From Pseudomonas sp. stari2 (GTDB taxonomy: Bacteria > Pseudomonadota > Gammaproteobacteria > Pseudomonadales > Pseudomonadaceae): a DNA stretch of 64,000 nucleotides. The position numbers and the translations under genes were made by a program. Positions 1 to 8,958 of this stretch are shown here, in pieces (within the stretch, counting starts at the first letter, position 1; each line of letters opens with the position of its first letter). The stretch covers positions 4,867,501 to 4,931,500 of the forward strand of contig NZ_CP099760.1 in NCBI RefSeq assembly GCF_040760005.1, read 5' to 3'. The notes beneath the pieces are model-generated. The model saw nothing but the letters and a program-made list of their open reading frames with translations, had not been told where the DNA came from and did no database searches.

Positions 1-16
1 ACTAGACGAAGGGGAC
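1..16 (-). tRNA. tRNA-Glu, 5' fragment cut by window edge
   Basis: The first 16 bases, read on the minus strand, are identical to the 5' end (acceptor arm and start of the D arm) of the two complete tRNA-Glu genes at 154-229 and 412-487. The rest of the gene lies outside the window. It sits downstream of the terminator at 36-63, so it may have its own promoter or rely on read-through. Confidence 0.8.
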
Positions 17-35
17 AGGCTACAACTTTCACTAA

Positions 36-63
36 TAAAAACGCCGCTCATTGCGGAGCGGCG
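36..63 (-). terminator. Rho-independent terminator after tRNA-Gly
   Basis: On the minus strand an 8-bp GC stem (42-49 pairing with 56-63, six-base loop) is followed by a TTTTTA tract. It lies 12 bases after the tRNA-Gly at 75-150 and would end the Glu-Gly-Glu-Gly transcript. Confidence 0.8.
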
Positions 64-74
64 CTTCTTGAATT

Positions 75-150
<76 letters not shown>

Positions 151-153
151 AAA

Positions 154-229
154 TGGCGTCCCCTAGGGGACTCGAACCCCTGTTACCGCCGTGAAAGGGC
201 GGTGTCCTAGGCCACTAGACGAAGGGGAC
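154..229 (-). tRNA. tRNA-Glu (anticodon TTC)
   Basis: Complete 76-nt cloverleaf on the minus strand. The acceptor stem is GTCCCCT/AGGGGAC, the anticodon stem-loop is CCGCCCTTTCACGGCGG with TTC, and the 3' CCA is encoded. Three bases separate it from the tRNA-Gly at 75-150, so the two are cotranscribed. Confidence 0.97.
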
Positions 230-333
230 ACGCTACCCGGAACACATGGTGTGTGTTTCGGTGCCCAGATCCGCATCCGAAGACTTGGTTCTGGATTCAC
301 TCAGCACCGCCCGAAGGCACTGCCGTTTAAAAT

Positions 334-409
<76 letters not shown>

Positions 410-411
410 AT

Positions 412-487
412 TGGCGTCCCCTAGGGGACTCGAACCCCTGTTACCGCCGTGAAAGGGCGGTGTCCTAGGCCACTAGACGAAGGGGAC
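412..487 (-). tRNA. tRNA-Glu (anticodon TTC), promoter-proximal copy
   Basis: Identical to the tRNA-Glu at 154-229 and the first gene after the promoter at 549-577. The Glu-Gly unit is therefore present at least twice in tandem, with a third Glu copy starting at the window edge. Confidence 0.97.
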
Positions 488-548
488 ACACTACAACATT
501 CACTCCCTGCCGCGTTTCGCTGTGTGCTTTACGCTGCAAGTGGCGCGC

Positions 549-604
549 ATTCTATGGATGGATTGGAAGGTCGTCAACCCCCTGATATAAATTTATTTAA
601 ATCA
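549..604 (-). promoter_or_regulatory. Sigma-70 promoter of the tRNA cluster
   Basis: On the minus strand a -35 box TTGACG (572-577) and a -10 box TAGAAT (549-554) are separated by exactly 17 bp. A GC-rich discriminator (GCGCGCC) follows the -10, as is typical of stringently controlled stable-RNA promoters. An AT-rich block at 585-604 upstream of the -35 resembles an UP element. Confidence 0.85.
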
Positions 605-862
605 ATGACTTCGCCCTGCTTTACGCGCCGATTCGGACTTTTCCGTCGCCCGACGATTGACGCCTATATTCCGACACTCGCCAAGGCGCTATAGTCCACG
701 GCACAGGTGATGGCAATCTGTACCCCAAGGGCCAGCATTTATATAAGCAGGCTTGCGGCCGATACAGATGAAGCTTCGCTGATCCAACCCGTCGAGCGGC
801 GCTAGGCTCCTATATGCCGAGCTACTACACTCGCACGCGAACCCTATAAAGAGGTCTTACCG

Positions 863-1633
863 GTGACACCACTCATGATCACCCTGCTAGTCATAGCCGG
901 GATCGCAATCTTGATCGCCATTGGCTACATGAACCATGTGGTGGAAAACACCAAACTGGAGAAGGCCCGCACCAAGGTCGAACTCAACGACCGCCTGCGC
1001 CGTTGCGGCGAACTGACCGAAACCTTCCCCGGCCAGTTCATGACCCCTGCCCTCAAGCTGCTGATGACCCGCCTGGAACTGAACGTCTGCCAGCGTCTGC
1101 TGAATCTGGAAAAAACCAGTGCCACCACCAAGGCCCGCATCACCGAACTGAGCACCCTCGTCGCCCAGGGCGAATCGATCCCGGTCAACAATCCGCCAGC
1201 CCCGATACAGACCGAAGCCAAGGCCAAAGACGTCCGCTTCCTCCTCGAAGCCCTCCACGGCCAGATCACCCGCGCCGCCCAGGACGGTTTCCTGCCACCG
1301 AACGAAGCCAAGCACTGGATTCGCGAAGTACGCCATATTCTGGTGTTGCTGCACATCGAGTTCTTCAACAACCTCGGCCAGCACGCCCTGCAACAAAACC
1401 AGCCAGGCCAGGCCCGTCTCGCGTTTGAACGCGGCGTGCAATACCTGCGCAAACAGCAGGACCCGCAGATCTACGCCGAACAACTCCAATACCTGGAAAA
1501 ACTCCTGGCCCGCGCCAACGCCCAGGTCATGGACAAGATCGCTCCGGTCGAAGGCGAAGAAAACCAGCTGACTGCCGGCCTCAAGGATGTCGAGGCAGAT
1601 GCGGACTGGAAAAAGAAAGTGATTTACGACTGA
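863..1633 (+). CDS. Conserved hypothetical membrane-anchored coiled-coil protein
   Basis: A 256-residue protein of unknown function. Residues about 5-22 form one hydrophobic N-terminal anchor. The remainder is highly charged and predicted helical, with a heptad-like stretch around residues 25-100 and a TPR-like segment (FNNLGQHALQQNQPGQARLAFERG) near residues 170-195, so it probably faces the cytoplasm and could act as a scaffold. The GTG start at 863 is chosen because AGAGG lies eight bases upstream; ATG at 875 is an alternative. The gene stands alone and ends in a strong terminator at 1650. I recognise the type as common in Pseudomonas but know no function for it. Confidence 0.75.
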   Translation: MTPLMITLLVIAGIAILIAIGYMNHVVENTKLEKARTKVELNDRLRRCGELTETFPGQFMTPALKLLMTRLELNVCQRLLNLEKTSATTKARITELSTLVAQGESIPVNNPPAPIQTEAKAKDVRFLLEALHGQITRAAQDGFLPPNEAKHWIREVRHILVLLHIEFFNNLGQHALQQNQPGQARLAFERGVQYLRKQQDPQIYAEQLQYLEKLLARANAQVMDKIAPVEGEENQLTAGLKDVEADADWKKKVIYD

Positions 1634-1649
1634 GTGTAGTCAGAGAGAG

Positions 1650-1674
1650 AAGCCACCGAGAGGTGGCTTTTTTA
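1650..1674 (+). terminator. Rho-independent terminator
   Basis: A 7-bp stem AGCCACC/GGTGGCT with a GAGA tetraloop is followed by TTTTTTA. It ends the transcript of the gene at 863-1633. Confidence 0.9.
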
Positions 1675-1697
1675 TTGGCTTCAAAGCAGAAGATCAA

Positions 1698-2265
1698 AAG
1701 CCCCCCTCACCCTAACCCTCTCCCTAAGGGAGAGGGGACTGACCGAGTTGTTTGGGAGAGGTACGCCGACGTGAAATACCGAGTTGAACTCGGGTTTTAA
1801 AACGTGTGCAACTCGACTCCTGCTGCTGCACCTTCTTCTGCTTCTTCTGCTTCTTCTGCTTCCTCTGCCCTTCTGCCCTTCTGCCCTGGCTTAGGCTTTG
1901 GCTCTACACCACTCAACACGATGAGCGTTAGCTCGAGTACCGCTTTTGACGTACCGGCCCCATCGGAAGGCTGAGTGGAGGGATTTATCCGGGGGTGGGC
2001 GCGTAGCGCCGTTTGGCGAAGCCAAACACATCGAGAGGAGGTGCAGCGAAGCAAACCGGAGGCGATGCCCCCGGATGAATCCCGGAACGAAGGAACACCG
2101 AGCCTCAGCGAGGTGCCGAACGCCGGGGCCTAGACCTTTTGGTTCCTTTTGGGGCGTTTGCCAAAAGGGACTCGCCGTAAGGGCGAAACCGCCAGCCGCA
2201 ACACCCGAAAAAACGGATATTCACCCAAACCACCCCAAAACCTGGTCGGCCCCAAGGCCGCCAAG
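1698..2265 (+). repeat. Interspersed structured repeat, copy 1 (long form)
   Basis: A 568-bp element that recurs at 11725-12058 and 60583-61130. It starts with a pyrimidine-rich block containing an inverted repeat (CTCTCCC/GGGAGAG), followed by a variable hexanucleotide tract (1830-1885), a conserved core from about 1915, and a GC hairpin at 2247-2260. Core stems include 1987-1995 with 2068-2076, 2012-2017 with 2021-2026, 2145-2152 with 2161-2168, and 2172-2176 with 2182-2186. Several of these covary between copies. It fills the whole space between two convergent genes. I see no transposase and no target-site duplication. ORFs inside it (for example 1797-2054 minus) are not listed as genes. 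Confidence 0.85.
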
Positions 2266-2266
2266 G

Positions 2267-4228
2267 TCAAAGCCGAAAGTGCCCCACCATCCCCCGCAAC
2301 TCACTCCCCAACTGCGCCAGCTCAACACTCGAAGCCGCATTCCCGCGCATCGCAATCGAAGACTGATCTGCACTCGCCCGAATACTGGTCACACTGCGAT
2401 TGATCTCCTCAGCCACCGAACTCTGCTCCTCGGCCGCTGCCGCAATCTGCTGATTCATCTGCTGAATCAACGAAACCGCCGCCGCGATACTCCCCAGCGC
2501 ACTTTCGGTCTGCAACGCATCACTCACCGCCAGCTTCACCAGCTCGCCACTGCTCTGAATCTGCTGCACCGACGAATGCGCCGCCGAACGCAAGGCGCTA
2601 ACCAGTCGTTCGATCTCCTCGGTCGACTGCTGCGTGCGCCGGGCCAGCGCTCGCACCTCGTCGGCAACCACCGCAAAGCCCCTGCCCTGCTCGCCCGCCC
2701 GCGCGGCTTCGATCGCGGCGTTGAGCGCCAGCAAATTAGTCTGCTCGGCAACACTCTTGATCACTTCGAGTACCGTGCCGATGTTCTGGATTTCTGCGCT
2801 CAGGCTTTCGATGCTCGAACTGGCCGACGTCGCCGAATCCGCCAGTTGCTCGATCCGCGCCATGCTCTGGCGCACCACCTGCTGGCCACTCTCGACCTTG
2901 TCGTCGGCAGTCTGCGCTGCGAGCGCGGCTTCTTCGGCATTGCGCGCCACGTCATGAACGGTGGCGGTCATCTGGTTCATGGCCGTGGCAACCTGCTCGG
3001 TTTCCTCTTTCTGGCTGCTGACTTCAAGGTTGGTCTGCTCGGTCACCGCCGACAGCGATTGCGCGGAACTGGCCAACTGTTCAATGCCCGCCTGCAATCC
3101 GCTGACGATGGTGCTGAGGCCCGCGCCCATCTGCCGCATGGATTGCATCAATTGACCGATCTCGTCATGACGGGTCACCTCCACTGTTGCGCTCAAGTCA
3201 CCGGCAGCAATCCGCTGAGCAACCTGCATCACGCTGCGCAACGGGGCGACGATCAACCGGGTGATCACCCACGCCGCAACCAGCCCAACCAACAGCGCCA
3301 ACGCTGACGAGCCGATGATCAGCACCGAGTTCTTCTTCAGCTCCCCCTGCATCGCGACGTCCTGGGCGACATAGGCCTGATCGACCCGTTCCACCACTTG
3401 TGCGGCTCGCTGATGCAGTTGCTCGTAGACGGTTTTTTCCTGAGCCAGAAGCCCGGTGTACTCGGCGAGCTTGTCATTGAAACCGGCGATGTGGCCTGAG
3501 ACCTCATTGAGAACCGTCAGATAACCTTCGTCCTTGACCGTGGATTTCAGTTGTTCGGCTTGCGCCTGAGCCTGCGCGGCCTGTTCGATGTTGCCTTTGG
3601 CGCTGTCGTCACCCTTGCGGCTCTGATCCAGCCGCACCCGCGCTTCGTTCATGGCTTGCAGCATCAAGCGCGAGACCTGGCTGACCTGACTGGCCTGTTC
3701 GATGAACTGCGCCCCATCCTTGCCCTCGCTGTCTTTCAGCGTGTATGCGCCGTCATCGGCAAGCCCGGCCTGCAGGACGTCGAGGTTGTTGGCAACGCTG
3801 GACACCGACCAACTGGCCATTTCCAGCGCCAGATCCTTGGCCTGGGTCAGCGACACGAACTCATCGAACGCCTTGCGGTAAGCACCAAGGGACTGCTGGA
3901 CATCGTTCATGACCGACTCATTGCCCGGCGATTGAGCCTTGAGCTGATCGGCCATGGCGATCAGGCCCTCCACGCCCTCGTGCAAGGCATCAGCGGTTTT
4001 CGAGTTGCCGTGCAAGGCGTAGTCCTGTTCCAGCAGACGCACTTTCAGCAAGCCGCTGTTGAGCGAGGACATCTGCTTGAGCCCGTCGAAGCGCTGACTG
4101 ATGGTCTGCAGGGACCAGACGCCGATGGCCGCCACCAGCGCGGTCAACAGCAGGACCAGCACAAACCCGATACCCAGTTTTTTCGCCATACCGAGGTTGG
4201 CAAAACGTCCTTGCACGGCCGAAATCAT
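2267..4228 (-). CDS. Methyl-accepting chemotaxis protein with HBM-like sensor domain
   Basis: A chemoreceptor of 653 residues from the ATG at 4228, which is preceded by AGGGGA nine bases upstream; the longer frame to 4315 lacks such a site. TM1 spans about residues 20-42. A largely helical periplasmic region of about 255 residues follows, a size that fits a helical bimodular (HBM) ligand-binding domain rather than a simple four-helix bundle. TM2 lies at about 302-326, then a HAMP domain and a long cytoplasmic coiled coil. The signalling hub is explicit: [20 protein letters not shown], then [18 protein letters not shown] receptors of Pseudomonas, such as McpS, bind organic acids; the ligand here cannot be read. 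No CheR-tethering pentapeptide is visible at the C terminus. Confidence 0.93.
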   Translation of the reverse strand: MISAVQGRFANLGMAKKLGIGFVLVLLLTALVAAIGVWSLQTISQRFDGLKQMSSLNSGLLKVRLLEQDYALHGNSKTADALHEGVEGLIAMADQLKAQSPGNESVMNDVQQSLGAYRKAFDEFVSLTQAKDLALEMASWSVSSVANNLDVLQAGLADDGAYTLKDSEGKDGAQFIEQASQVSQVSRLMLQAMNEARVRLDQSRKGDDSAKGNIEQAAQAQAQAEQLKSTVKDEGYLTVLNEVSGHIAGFNDKLAEYTGLLAQEKTVYEQLHQRAAQVVERVDQAYVAQDVAMQGELKKNSVLIIGSSALALLVGLVAAWVITRLIVAPLRSVMQVAQRIAAGDLSATVEVTRHDEIGQLMQSMRQMGAGLSTIVSGLQAGIEQLASSAQSLSAVTEQTNLEVSSQKEETEQVATAMNQMTATVHDVARNAEEAALAAQTADDKVESGQQVVRQSMARIEQLADSATSASSSIESLSAEIQNIGTVLEVIKSVAEQTNLLALNAAIEAARAGEQGRGFAVVADEVRALARRTQQSTEEIERLVSALRSAAHSSVQQIQSSGELVKLAVSDALQTESALGSIAAAVSLIQQMNQQIAAAAEEQSSVAEEINRSVTSIRASADQSSIAMRGNAASSVELAQLGSELRGMVGHFRL

Positions 4229-4336
4229 TGCGCGTAGTCCCCTGCCAAAGTCTGTTGCCGAAGAGTCGCAACGGCCATGAACCAGCACAAGTCTCTGGCG
4301 TCGGAATAATGGCAAAAAGCTACGCGCGCGTCGTTT

Positions 4337-5737
4337 TCAGAACACTTGAGGTCGATCCACAGCCGTACTGCGAAAAAACTGTCGCGCCCGCGGATCGCAG
4401 GCGTAAGCCACATTGATGCGCTGCCAGTCACTCGTTTCCCCGCTGGGACTGAACGACGTCGCACAGGACAGTTGCACGCCATGGCGCAAGGCTTGTCTGC
4501 GCAAACGTCCCTCGTCCGACAGCGGCGAACGCGCCCAGATGAACAGCCCGCCCGTCGGCTTGCCAAACACCTCCCAATCGGCATCTTCCAGCGCCTGCAA
4601 GGCCGCCGCACGATCGGTATTGAGCCGCTGGCGCTGGCGCTGCACCAGTTTGCGATAGGCACCACTGGCCAGCAGTGCCGCAAGAACCGCCTCACTGAAC
4701 CTTGAAGTGCCCATGCAACTGATCATCTTGACCCGCGCCAGTTGCTCGATCACCTCGGGACTGGCCATCACGAAACCTGCCCGTAACGAGCTGCTCAGCG
4801 TCTTGGAAAAACTGCCGATGTAAATCACCCGCCTGTCTTCATCCAGTGCCGCCAGGCGCGTGCCGCTGCCGTTATGCATGTCGGCGTAGACGTCATCTTC
4901 GATCAGTTGCAAATCGTAGGTTTTGCTCAACTCCAGAATGCGTCGAGCCACTGCCGGCGCCAGACAGCTACCCGTAGGGTTGTGGTGGTGGCTGTTGATA
5001 AACAGCGCCGCCGGCCGAAATTGCCGCAGCAGTGCCTCGAGCGCCTCAAGGTCCGGTCCGCCTGGGGTACGGCGAACCTCCAGCATACGCACGCCATGCA
5101 GCCGCAAGAGATCGAACAGCGGCGCATATCCCGGCGTTTCCACCACCACACAATCACCGGCCCGAAACAGCGTACGCACGATCAGGTCCAGCCCATGGCT
5201 GGCACCGGCCGTGGTCAACACACCGTCCTCATCGGCGACGATATCGAGCAGCCTGAGTCGTTTGACGATTTGCTCGCGCAGCGCGGGGAGCCCTAGAGGC
5301 GTGTTGTAGTTGAACAGGCTGGCCATGTCGGTGCGGGCCACCTGACGGATCGCGTAGCTGAGATCATCGGGTTCTCGCCAACTCTCCGGCAGAACGCCGT
5401 CGCCCAGTTTCAACCCGCCGCGCCGTTGCGGATCCGTATCACAGCCGTGGTGCTCGCCTTCGAAAGCCGGGCTGTCGAGGGCCTTGCAACACTTCGGCAA
5501 TGTGGCCGCGACCATGAACCCGGCCCCTTGCCGCGAGGCCAGAACGCCCTGTGCCACCAGACGCTCGCAAGCTTCCATGACGCTCGACTGGCTGAGCAGG
5601 TTCAACCGCGCGATTTCTCGCACGGAAGGCAGGCGCGTGGATGGTGGCACCTCTCCCTGCACGACCCATTCGATCAATCCATCAACAATCTGCTGTACAA
5701 CCGGCACCATTGCCTGTCGGTCAATTCTCAATTCCAT
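4337..5737 (-). CDS. MocR/GntR-family regulator with aminotransferase-like domain
   Basis: A 466-residue transcription factor. The N-terminal winged helix (about residues 10-80, with LPSVREIARLNLLSQSSVME as recognition segment) is joined to a fold-type I aminotransferase-like domain (about 110-455). PLP-site features include the ASHGLDL loop, NPTG, a D..Y motif and the Schiff-base lysine in SFSKTLSS. Family members usually sense PLP or an amino compound and control a neighbouring gene. The start at ATG 5737 follows CAGGAG; the frame to 5863 has no site. Neither flanking gene is divergent, so the target is unclear. The chemoreceptor downstream is on the same strand with about a 110-bp gap. Confidence 0.9.
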   Translation of the reverse strand: MELRIDRQAMVPVVQQIVDGLIEWVVQGEVPPSTRLPSVREIARLNLLSQSSVMEACERLVAQGVLASRQGAGFMVAATLPKCCKALDSPAFEGEHHGCDTDPQRRGGLKLGDGVLPESWREPDDLSYAIRQVARTDMASLFNYNTPLGLPALREQIVKRLRLLDIVADEDGVLTTAGASHGLDLIVRTLFRAGDCVVVETPGYAPLFDLLRLHGVRMLEVRRTPGGPDLEALEALLRQFRPAALFINSHHHNPTGSCLAPAVARRILELSKTYDLQLIEDDVYADMHNGSGTRLAALDEDRRVIYIGSFSKTLSSSLRAGFVMASPEVIEQLARVKMISCMGTSRFSEAVLAALLASGAYRKLVQRQRQRLNTDRAAALQALEDADWEVFGKPTGGLFIWARSPLSDEGRLRRQALRHGVQLSCATSFSPSGETSDWQRINVAYACDPRARQFFRSTAVDRPQVF

Positions 5738-5880
5738 GAGTACCCAAACTCCTGTCCGTTTTGCCCGCAGCAGTAAATCACAGCCGCGCCGGTCAGGCTG
5801 TGCGACAACGCCGTCAAAAGCCATCGTTCTAACTATTTGAAACACATTGTTTATCAATGACATGGAACCGAGCGCAGGCG

Positions 5881-5911
5881 AAAAAAAACCCGCTGGCAGG
5901 CGGGTCTTTTT
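5881..5911 (-). terminator. Terminator after the SDR gene
   Basis: Stem ACCCGC (5888-5893) pairs with GCGGGT (5900-5905). On the minus strand it is followed by eight U residues, so it ends the SDR transcript. The T run at 5907-5911 would let it also act on the plus strand. Confidence 0.85.
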
Positions 5912-5932
5912 CCTGCAACAGCAGATGCTTTT

Positions 5933-6694
5933 TCAGAACGCGGTCACGCCACCGTCCACAGCCAGTGAATGACCGGTGGTGAACGCTGCACCATCGCTGC
6001 ACAGGTAAAGTACGGCGCTGGCAATCTCCTCGACCTTGCCGATACGACCCAACGGGTGCATGGCGTTGGCAAATTCGCCTTTCTTCGGGTCTGCCTCATA
6101 GGCGCGACGGAACATGTCGGTGTCGATCACCGCCGGGCAAACCGCGTTGACGCGGATTTTCTTCTTGGCGTACTCGATGGCGGCAGACTTGGTCAGACCG
6201 ATCACCGCATGCTTGGAGGCGGCGTAGATGCTCATCTTCGGCGCGGCGCCCAATCCGGCCACCGACGCGGTGTTGACGATCGCCCCGCCGCCCTGGGCCA
6301 GCAGCAACGGCAACTGGTACTTCATGCACAGCCAGACACCTTTGACGTTGACGCCCATGATCGCGTCGAACTCATCCATCGAGCCTTCGGCCAGTTTGCC
6401 TTTCTCGATTTCGATGCCGGCGTTGTTGAAGGCATAGTCGAGACGGCCGTAGGTCTTGATCACCTCGTCCATCAGATTTTTCACTTCGCTTTCGACGGTA
6501 ACGTTGCATCGCACGAAGGTCGCTTCGCCGCCGGCGGTACGAATCAGCCCCACCGTCCCCTCGCCCCCGGCAGCATCCAGATCGGCCACCACCACTTTCA
6601 GACCTTCAGCGGCGAACGCCTGGGCGGTCGCGCGGCCAATACCATTGGCGGCGCCCGTGACGACGGCAACCTGACCGGAAAACGTCATGCTCAT
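5933..6694 (-). CDS. SDR-family NAD(P)-dependent oxidoreductase
   Basis: A 253-residue classical short-chain dehydrogenase. The cofactor motif TGAANGIG is at residues 14-21, NNAG at about 90, the catalytic serine in NTASVAG, and the YxxxK pair in YAASK. The acidic residue in VVADLDA at the end of strand 2 suggests NAD(H) preference. The family oxidises or reduces many alcohols and ketones, and nothing here fixes the substrate. It is monocistronic: a terminator follows, and the divergent MDR reductase starts 225 bases upstream. Confidence 0.9.
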   Translation of the reverse strand: MSMTFSGQVAVVTGAANGIGRATAQAFAAEGLKVVVADLDAAGGEGTVGLIRTAGGEATFVRCNVTVESEVKNLMDEVIKTYGRLDYAFNNAGIEIEKGKLAEGSMDEFDAIMGVNVKGVWLCMKYQLPLLLAQGGGAIVNTASVAGLGAAPKMSIYAASKHAVIGLTKSAAIEYAKKKIRVNAVCPAVIDTDMFRRAYEADPKKGEFANAMHPLGRIGKVEEIASAVLYLCSDGAAFTTGHSLAVDGGVTAF

Positions 6695-6919
6695 TGTTAT
6701 GTCCTCAAATGCGGGGGATTGATGAGCAGCATAGCCACAGGGGCCTGAGTGACGTCAGCACTATCAAAAGGCCGGTTAGGCTTTCATGAATCACAGTGAT
6801 GAAACCCCGCCGGGGACTATCACCGTACTGGATCAGCCTGCATTCGCCCCGTGAGCCAACCTTGCGGCATCGCCCCTGAAGGTCTATCAACAAGGCTTAA
6901 TTCAATTCGAGTGCCTGTC

Positions 6920-7924
6920 ATGACCAACCAGACCAATCGCCAGTTCCTGCTCGCCAAACGCCCGGTGGGCGCCGCCACCCGCGAGACCTTCACCTATCAG
7001 GAAGTACCGGTCGGCGAGCCGGCGGCGGGGCAGATTCTGGTCAAGAACGAATACCTGTCCCTCGATCCGGCCATGCGCGGCTGGATGAACGAAGGCAAGT
7101 CCTACATCCCGCCGGTGGGTCTGGGCGAAGTCATGCGCGCATTGGGCGTAGGCAAAGTCGTCGCGTCAAACAATCCGGGGTTTGCCGTCGGGGACTACGT
7201 CAACGGTGCCATTGGCGTGCAGGATTATTTCCTCGGCGAGCCAAGAGGTTTCTACAAGGTCGATCCGAAACTGGCACCGCTGCCGGTTTATCTGTCCGCA
7301 CTGGGCATGACCGGCATGACCGCCTACTTCGCCCTGCTTGATGTCGGCGCACCGAAAGCCGGCGACACCGTGGTGCTGTCCGGCGCAGCGGGCGCGGTCG
7401 GCAGCATCGCCGGGCAGATTGCCAAGATCAAAGGCTGCCGGGTCATAGGCATCGCTGGCGGCGCTGACAAGTGCAAGTTCCTGATCGATGAACTGGGTTT
7501 CGACGGCGCCATCGACTACAAGAGCGAAGACGTACTGGCAGGCCTTAAACGTGAATGCCCGAAAGGCGTAGACGTGTATTTCGACAACGTCGGCGGCGAC
7601 ATCCTCGACGCGGTGTTGAGTCGTCTGAACTTCAAGGCACGCGTGGTGATCTGCGGCGCCATCAGCCAGTACAACAACAAGGAAGCGGTCAAAGGCCCGG
7701 CCAACTACCTGTCGCTGCTGGTCAATCGCGCGCGGATGGAAGGTTTCGTGGTAATGGATTACGCGGCGCAGTACGCCAGTGCCGCACAGGAAATGGCCGG
7801 CTGGATGGCCAAGGGTCAGCTCAAAAGCAAGGAAGACATCGTCGAAGGCCTGGAAACATTCCCGGAGACATTGGGCAAACTGTTCAGCGGCGAGAACTTC
7901 GGCAAGCTGGTGTTGAAGGTCTGA
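6920..7924 (+). CDS. NADP-dependent MDR oxidoreductase (CurA / leukotriene B4 dehydrogenase-like)
   Basis: A 334-residue medium-chain reductase without the zinc ligands of alcohol dehydrogenases. The substrate-binding half has PAMRGWMNEGKSY, typical of the YncB/CurA/LTB4DH group. The Rossmann motif is GAAGAVGS (about residues 160-167), followed by FDNVGG. The group reduces alpha,beta-unsaturated ketones or aldehydes with NADPH. The ATG at 6920 matches the family N terminus (TNRQFLLAKRP) although its Shine-Dalgarno is weak; the open frame back to 6851 is not used. It is convergent with pyrF across a 13-bp perfect hairpin. Confidence 0.9.
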   Translation: MTNQTNRQFLLAKRPVGAATRETFTYQEVPVGEPAAGQILVKNEYLSLDPAMRGWMNEGKSYIPPVGLGEVMRALGVGKVVASNNPGFAVGDYVNGAIGVQDYFLGEPRGFYKVDPKLAPLPVYLSALGMTGMTAYFALLDVGAPKAGDTVVLSGAAGAVGSIAGQIAKIKGCRVIGIAGGADKCKFLIDELGFDGAIDYKSEDVLAGLKRECPKGVDVYFDNVGGDILDAVLSRLNFKARVVICGAISQYNNKEAVKGPANYLSLLVNRARMEGFVVMDYAAQYASAAQEMAGWMAKGQLKSKEDIVEGLETFPETLGKLFSGENFGKLVLKV

Positions 7925-7928
7925 AAAC

Positions 7929-7958
7929 AACGAAGGGAGCCATCAGGCTCCCTTCGTT
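7929..7958. terminator. Bidirectional hairpin between convergent genes
   Basis: Perfect 13-bp arms (AACGAAGGGAGCC, 7929-7941, and its complement, 7946-7958) with an ATCA loop lie between the 3' ends of the MDR reductase and pyrF. The T tracts are poor, so termination efficiency is uncertain. Confidence 0.7.
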
Positions 7959-7976
7959 GAATCTTCAGCTGTTCGA

Positions 7977-8675
7977 TCAGGCCAGTTCGGCAACCACCGA
8001 GGCCAGTGCCTTGGCCGGATCCGCCGCCTGGCTGATCGGACGGCCGATCACCAGATAGTCGGAACCGGCATCCAGCGCCTGACGCGGGGTCAGGATGCGA
8101 CGCTGGTCGTCCTGTGCGCTGCCGGCAGGACGAATCCCCGGCGTCACCAGTTGCAGCGACGGGTGCGCGGTTTTCAGCGCAGTGGCTTCCAGCGCCGAGC
8201 ACACCAGACCGTCCATCCCGGCCTTTTCGGCCAGCGCTGCCAGGCGCAGAACCTGCTCCTGCGGTTCGATATCCAGACCGATACCCGCCAGATCCTCACG
8301 CTCCATGCTGGTCAGCACGGTCACGCCAATCAGCAACGGCTGCGGGCCGCTGCGTTTGTCCAGTTCTTCACGGCAGGCCGCCATCATGCGCAGGCCACCG
8401 GAGCAGTGAACGTTGACCATCCACACGCCCATCTCGGCGGCAGCCTTGACCGCCATCGCAGTGGTGTTGGGAATGTCGTGAAATTTCAGGTCGAGGAACA
8501 CTTCAAAACCCTTGTCACGCAGGGTGCCGACGATTTCCGAGGCACAGCTGGTGAACAGTTCCTTGCCCACTTTGACCCGGCACAGTTTCGGGTCCAACTG
8601 GTCGGCCAGCTTCAGTGCGGCGTCACGGGTGGGGAAATCCAGGGCGACGATGATAGGAGTCTGGCAGGCGGACAT
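7977..8675 (-). CDS. pyrF: Orotidine 5'-phosphate decarboxylase
   Basis: Catalyses the last step of UMP synthesis, OMP to UMP plus CO2, in the cytosol. The 232-residue length fits the enterobacterial-type enzyme. The catalytic DxKxxD array appears as [12 protein letters not shown], with the N-terminal ALDFP aspartate and the phosphate-binding TPGIRP and VIGRPI loops. The ATG at 8675 (MSACQTP) is chosen because it gives the family N terminus; the open frame to 8864 runs into the neighbouring promoter region. Monocistronic. Confidence 0.97.
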   Translation of the reverse strand: MSACQTPIIVALDFPTRDAALKLADQLDPKLCRVKVGKELFTSCASEIVGTLRDKGFEVFLDLKFHDIPNTTAMAVKAAAEMGVWMVNVHCSGGLRMMAACREELDKRSGPQPLLIGVTVLTSMEREDLAGIGLDIEPQEQVLRLAALAEKAGMDGLVCSALEATALKTAHPSLQLVTPGIRPAGSAQDDQRRILTPRQALDAGSDYLVIGRPISQAADPAKALASVVAELA

Positions 8676-8793
8676 GGATGGGCTCTCAGGCAAGTCGAAA
8701 TCGGCGCGCATTGTAGCGGAACCGGCGGCGGCGCGGCACCCGATGATCGGTAAATCGTCGCGCCGGACGTGATCAGCATAGCCTTGCAGGGTA

Positions 8794-8818
8794 TTGTGTC
8801 GAAGCCGATACACAACCG
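8794..8818. promoter_or_regulatory. Candidate operator upstream of the response regulator
   Basis: TTGTGT (8794-8799) and ACACAA (8810-8815) are inverted repeats around CGAAGCCGAT. The right half reads CCGATACACAACCG, almost the same as CCGGTACACAAACCGG at 10839-10854 in front of the EF-hand gene. I infer binding by the response regulator encoded next door. Apart from this I see nothing definite in 8676-8958. Confidence 0.45.
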
Positions 8819-8958
8819 ACACGCCGACAACATGCGCCCGCGCTAGCCTCGCCAGCCGCAACATGTCCTTACAGCAGCCCTTCCCGCCTCACGGCCGGAC
8901 GCCTATGCTGAAACCACAACCTCGCAGCCTATCTTTGTGGTTGGCGGCTTACTGGCAG

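Noticed and set aside
1830..1885. Possible CRISPR-like short repeats
   Set aside because: The hexamer units are contiguous, without spacers, and lie inside the interspersed element. No cas gene is present in the window.
1946..3307. A 453-codon plus-strand frame spanning repeat copy 1 and the chemoreceptor
   Set aside because: It runs through a repeat element and then antisense to the chemoreceptor gene. The protein is Arg/His/Gln-rich without a motif.
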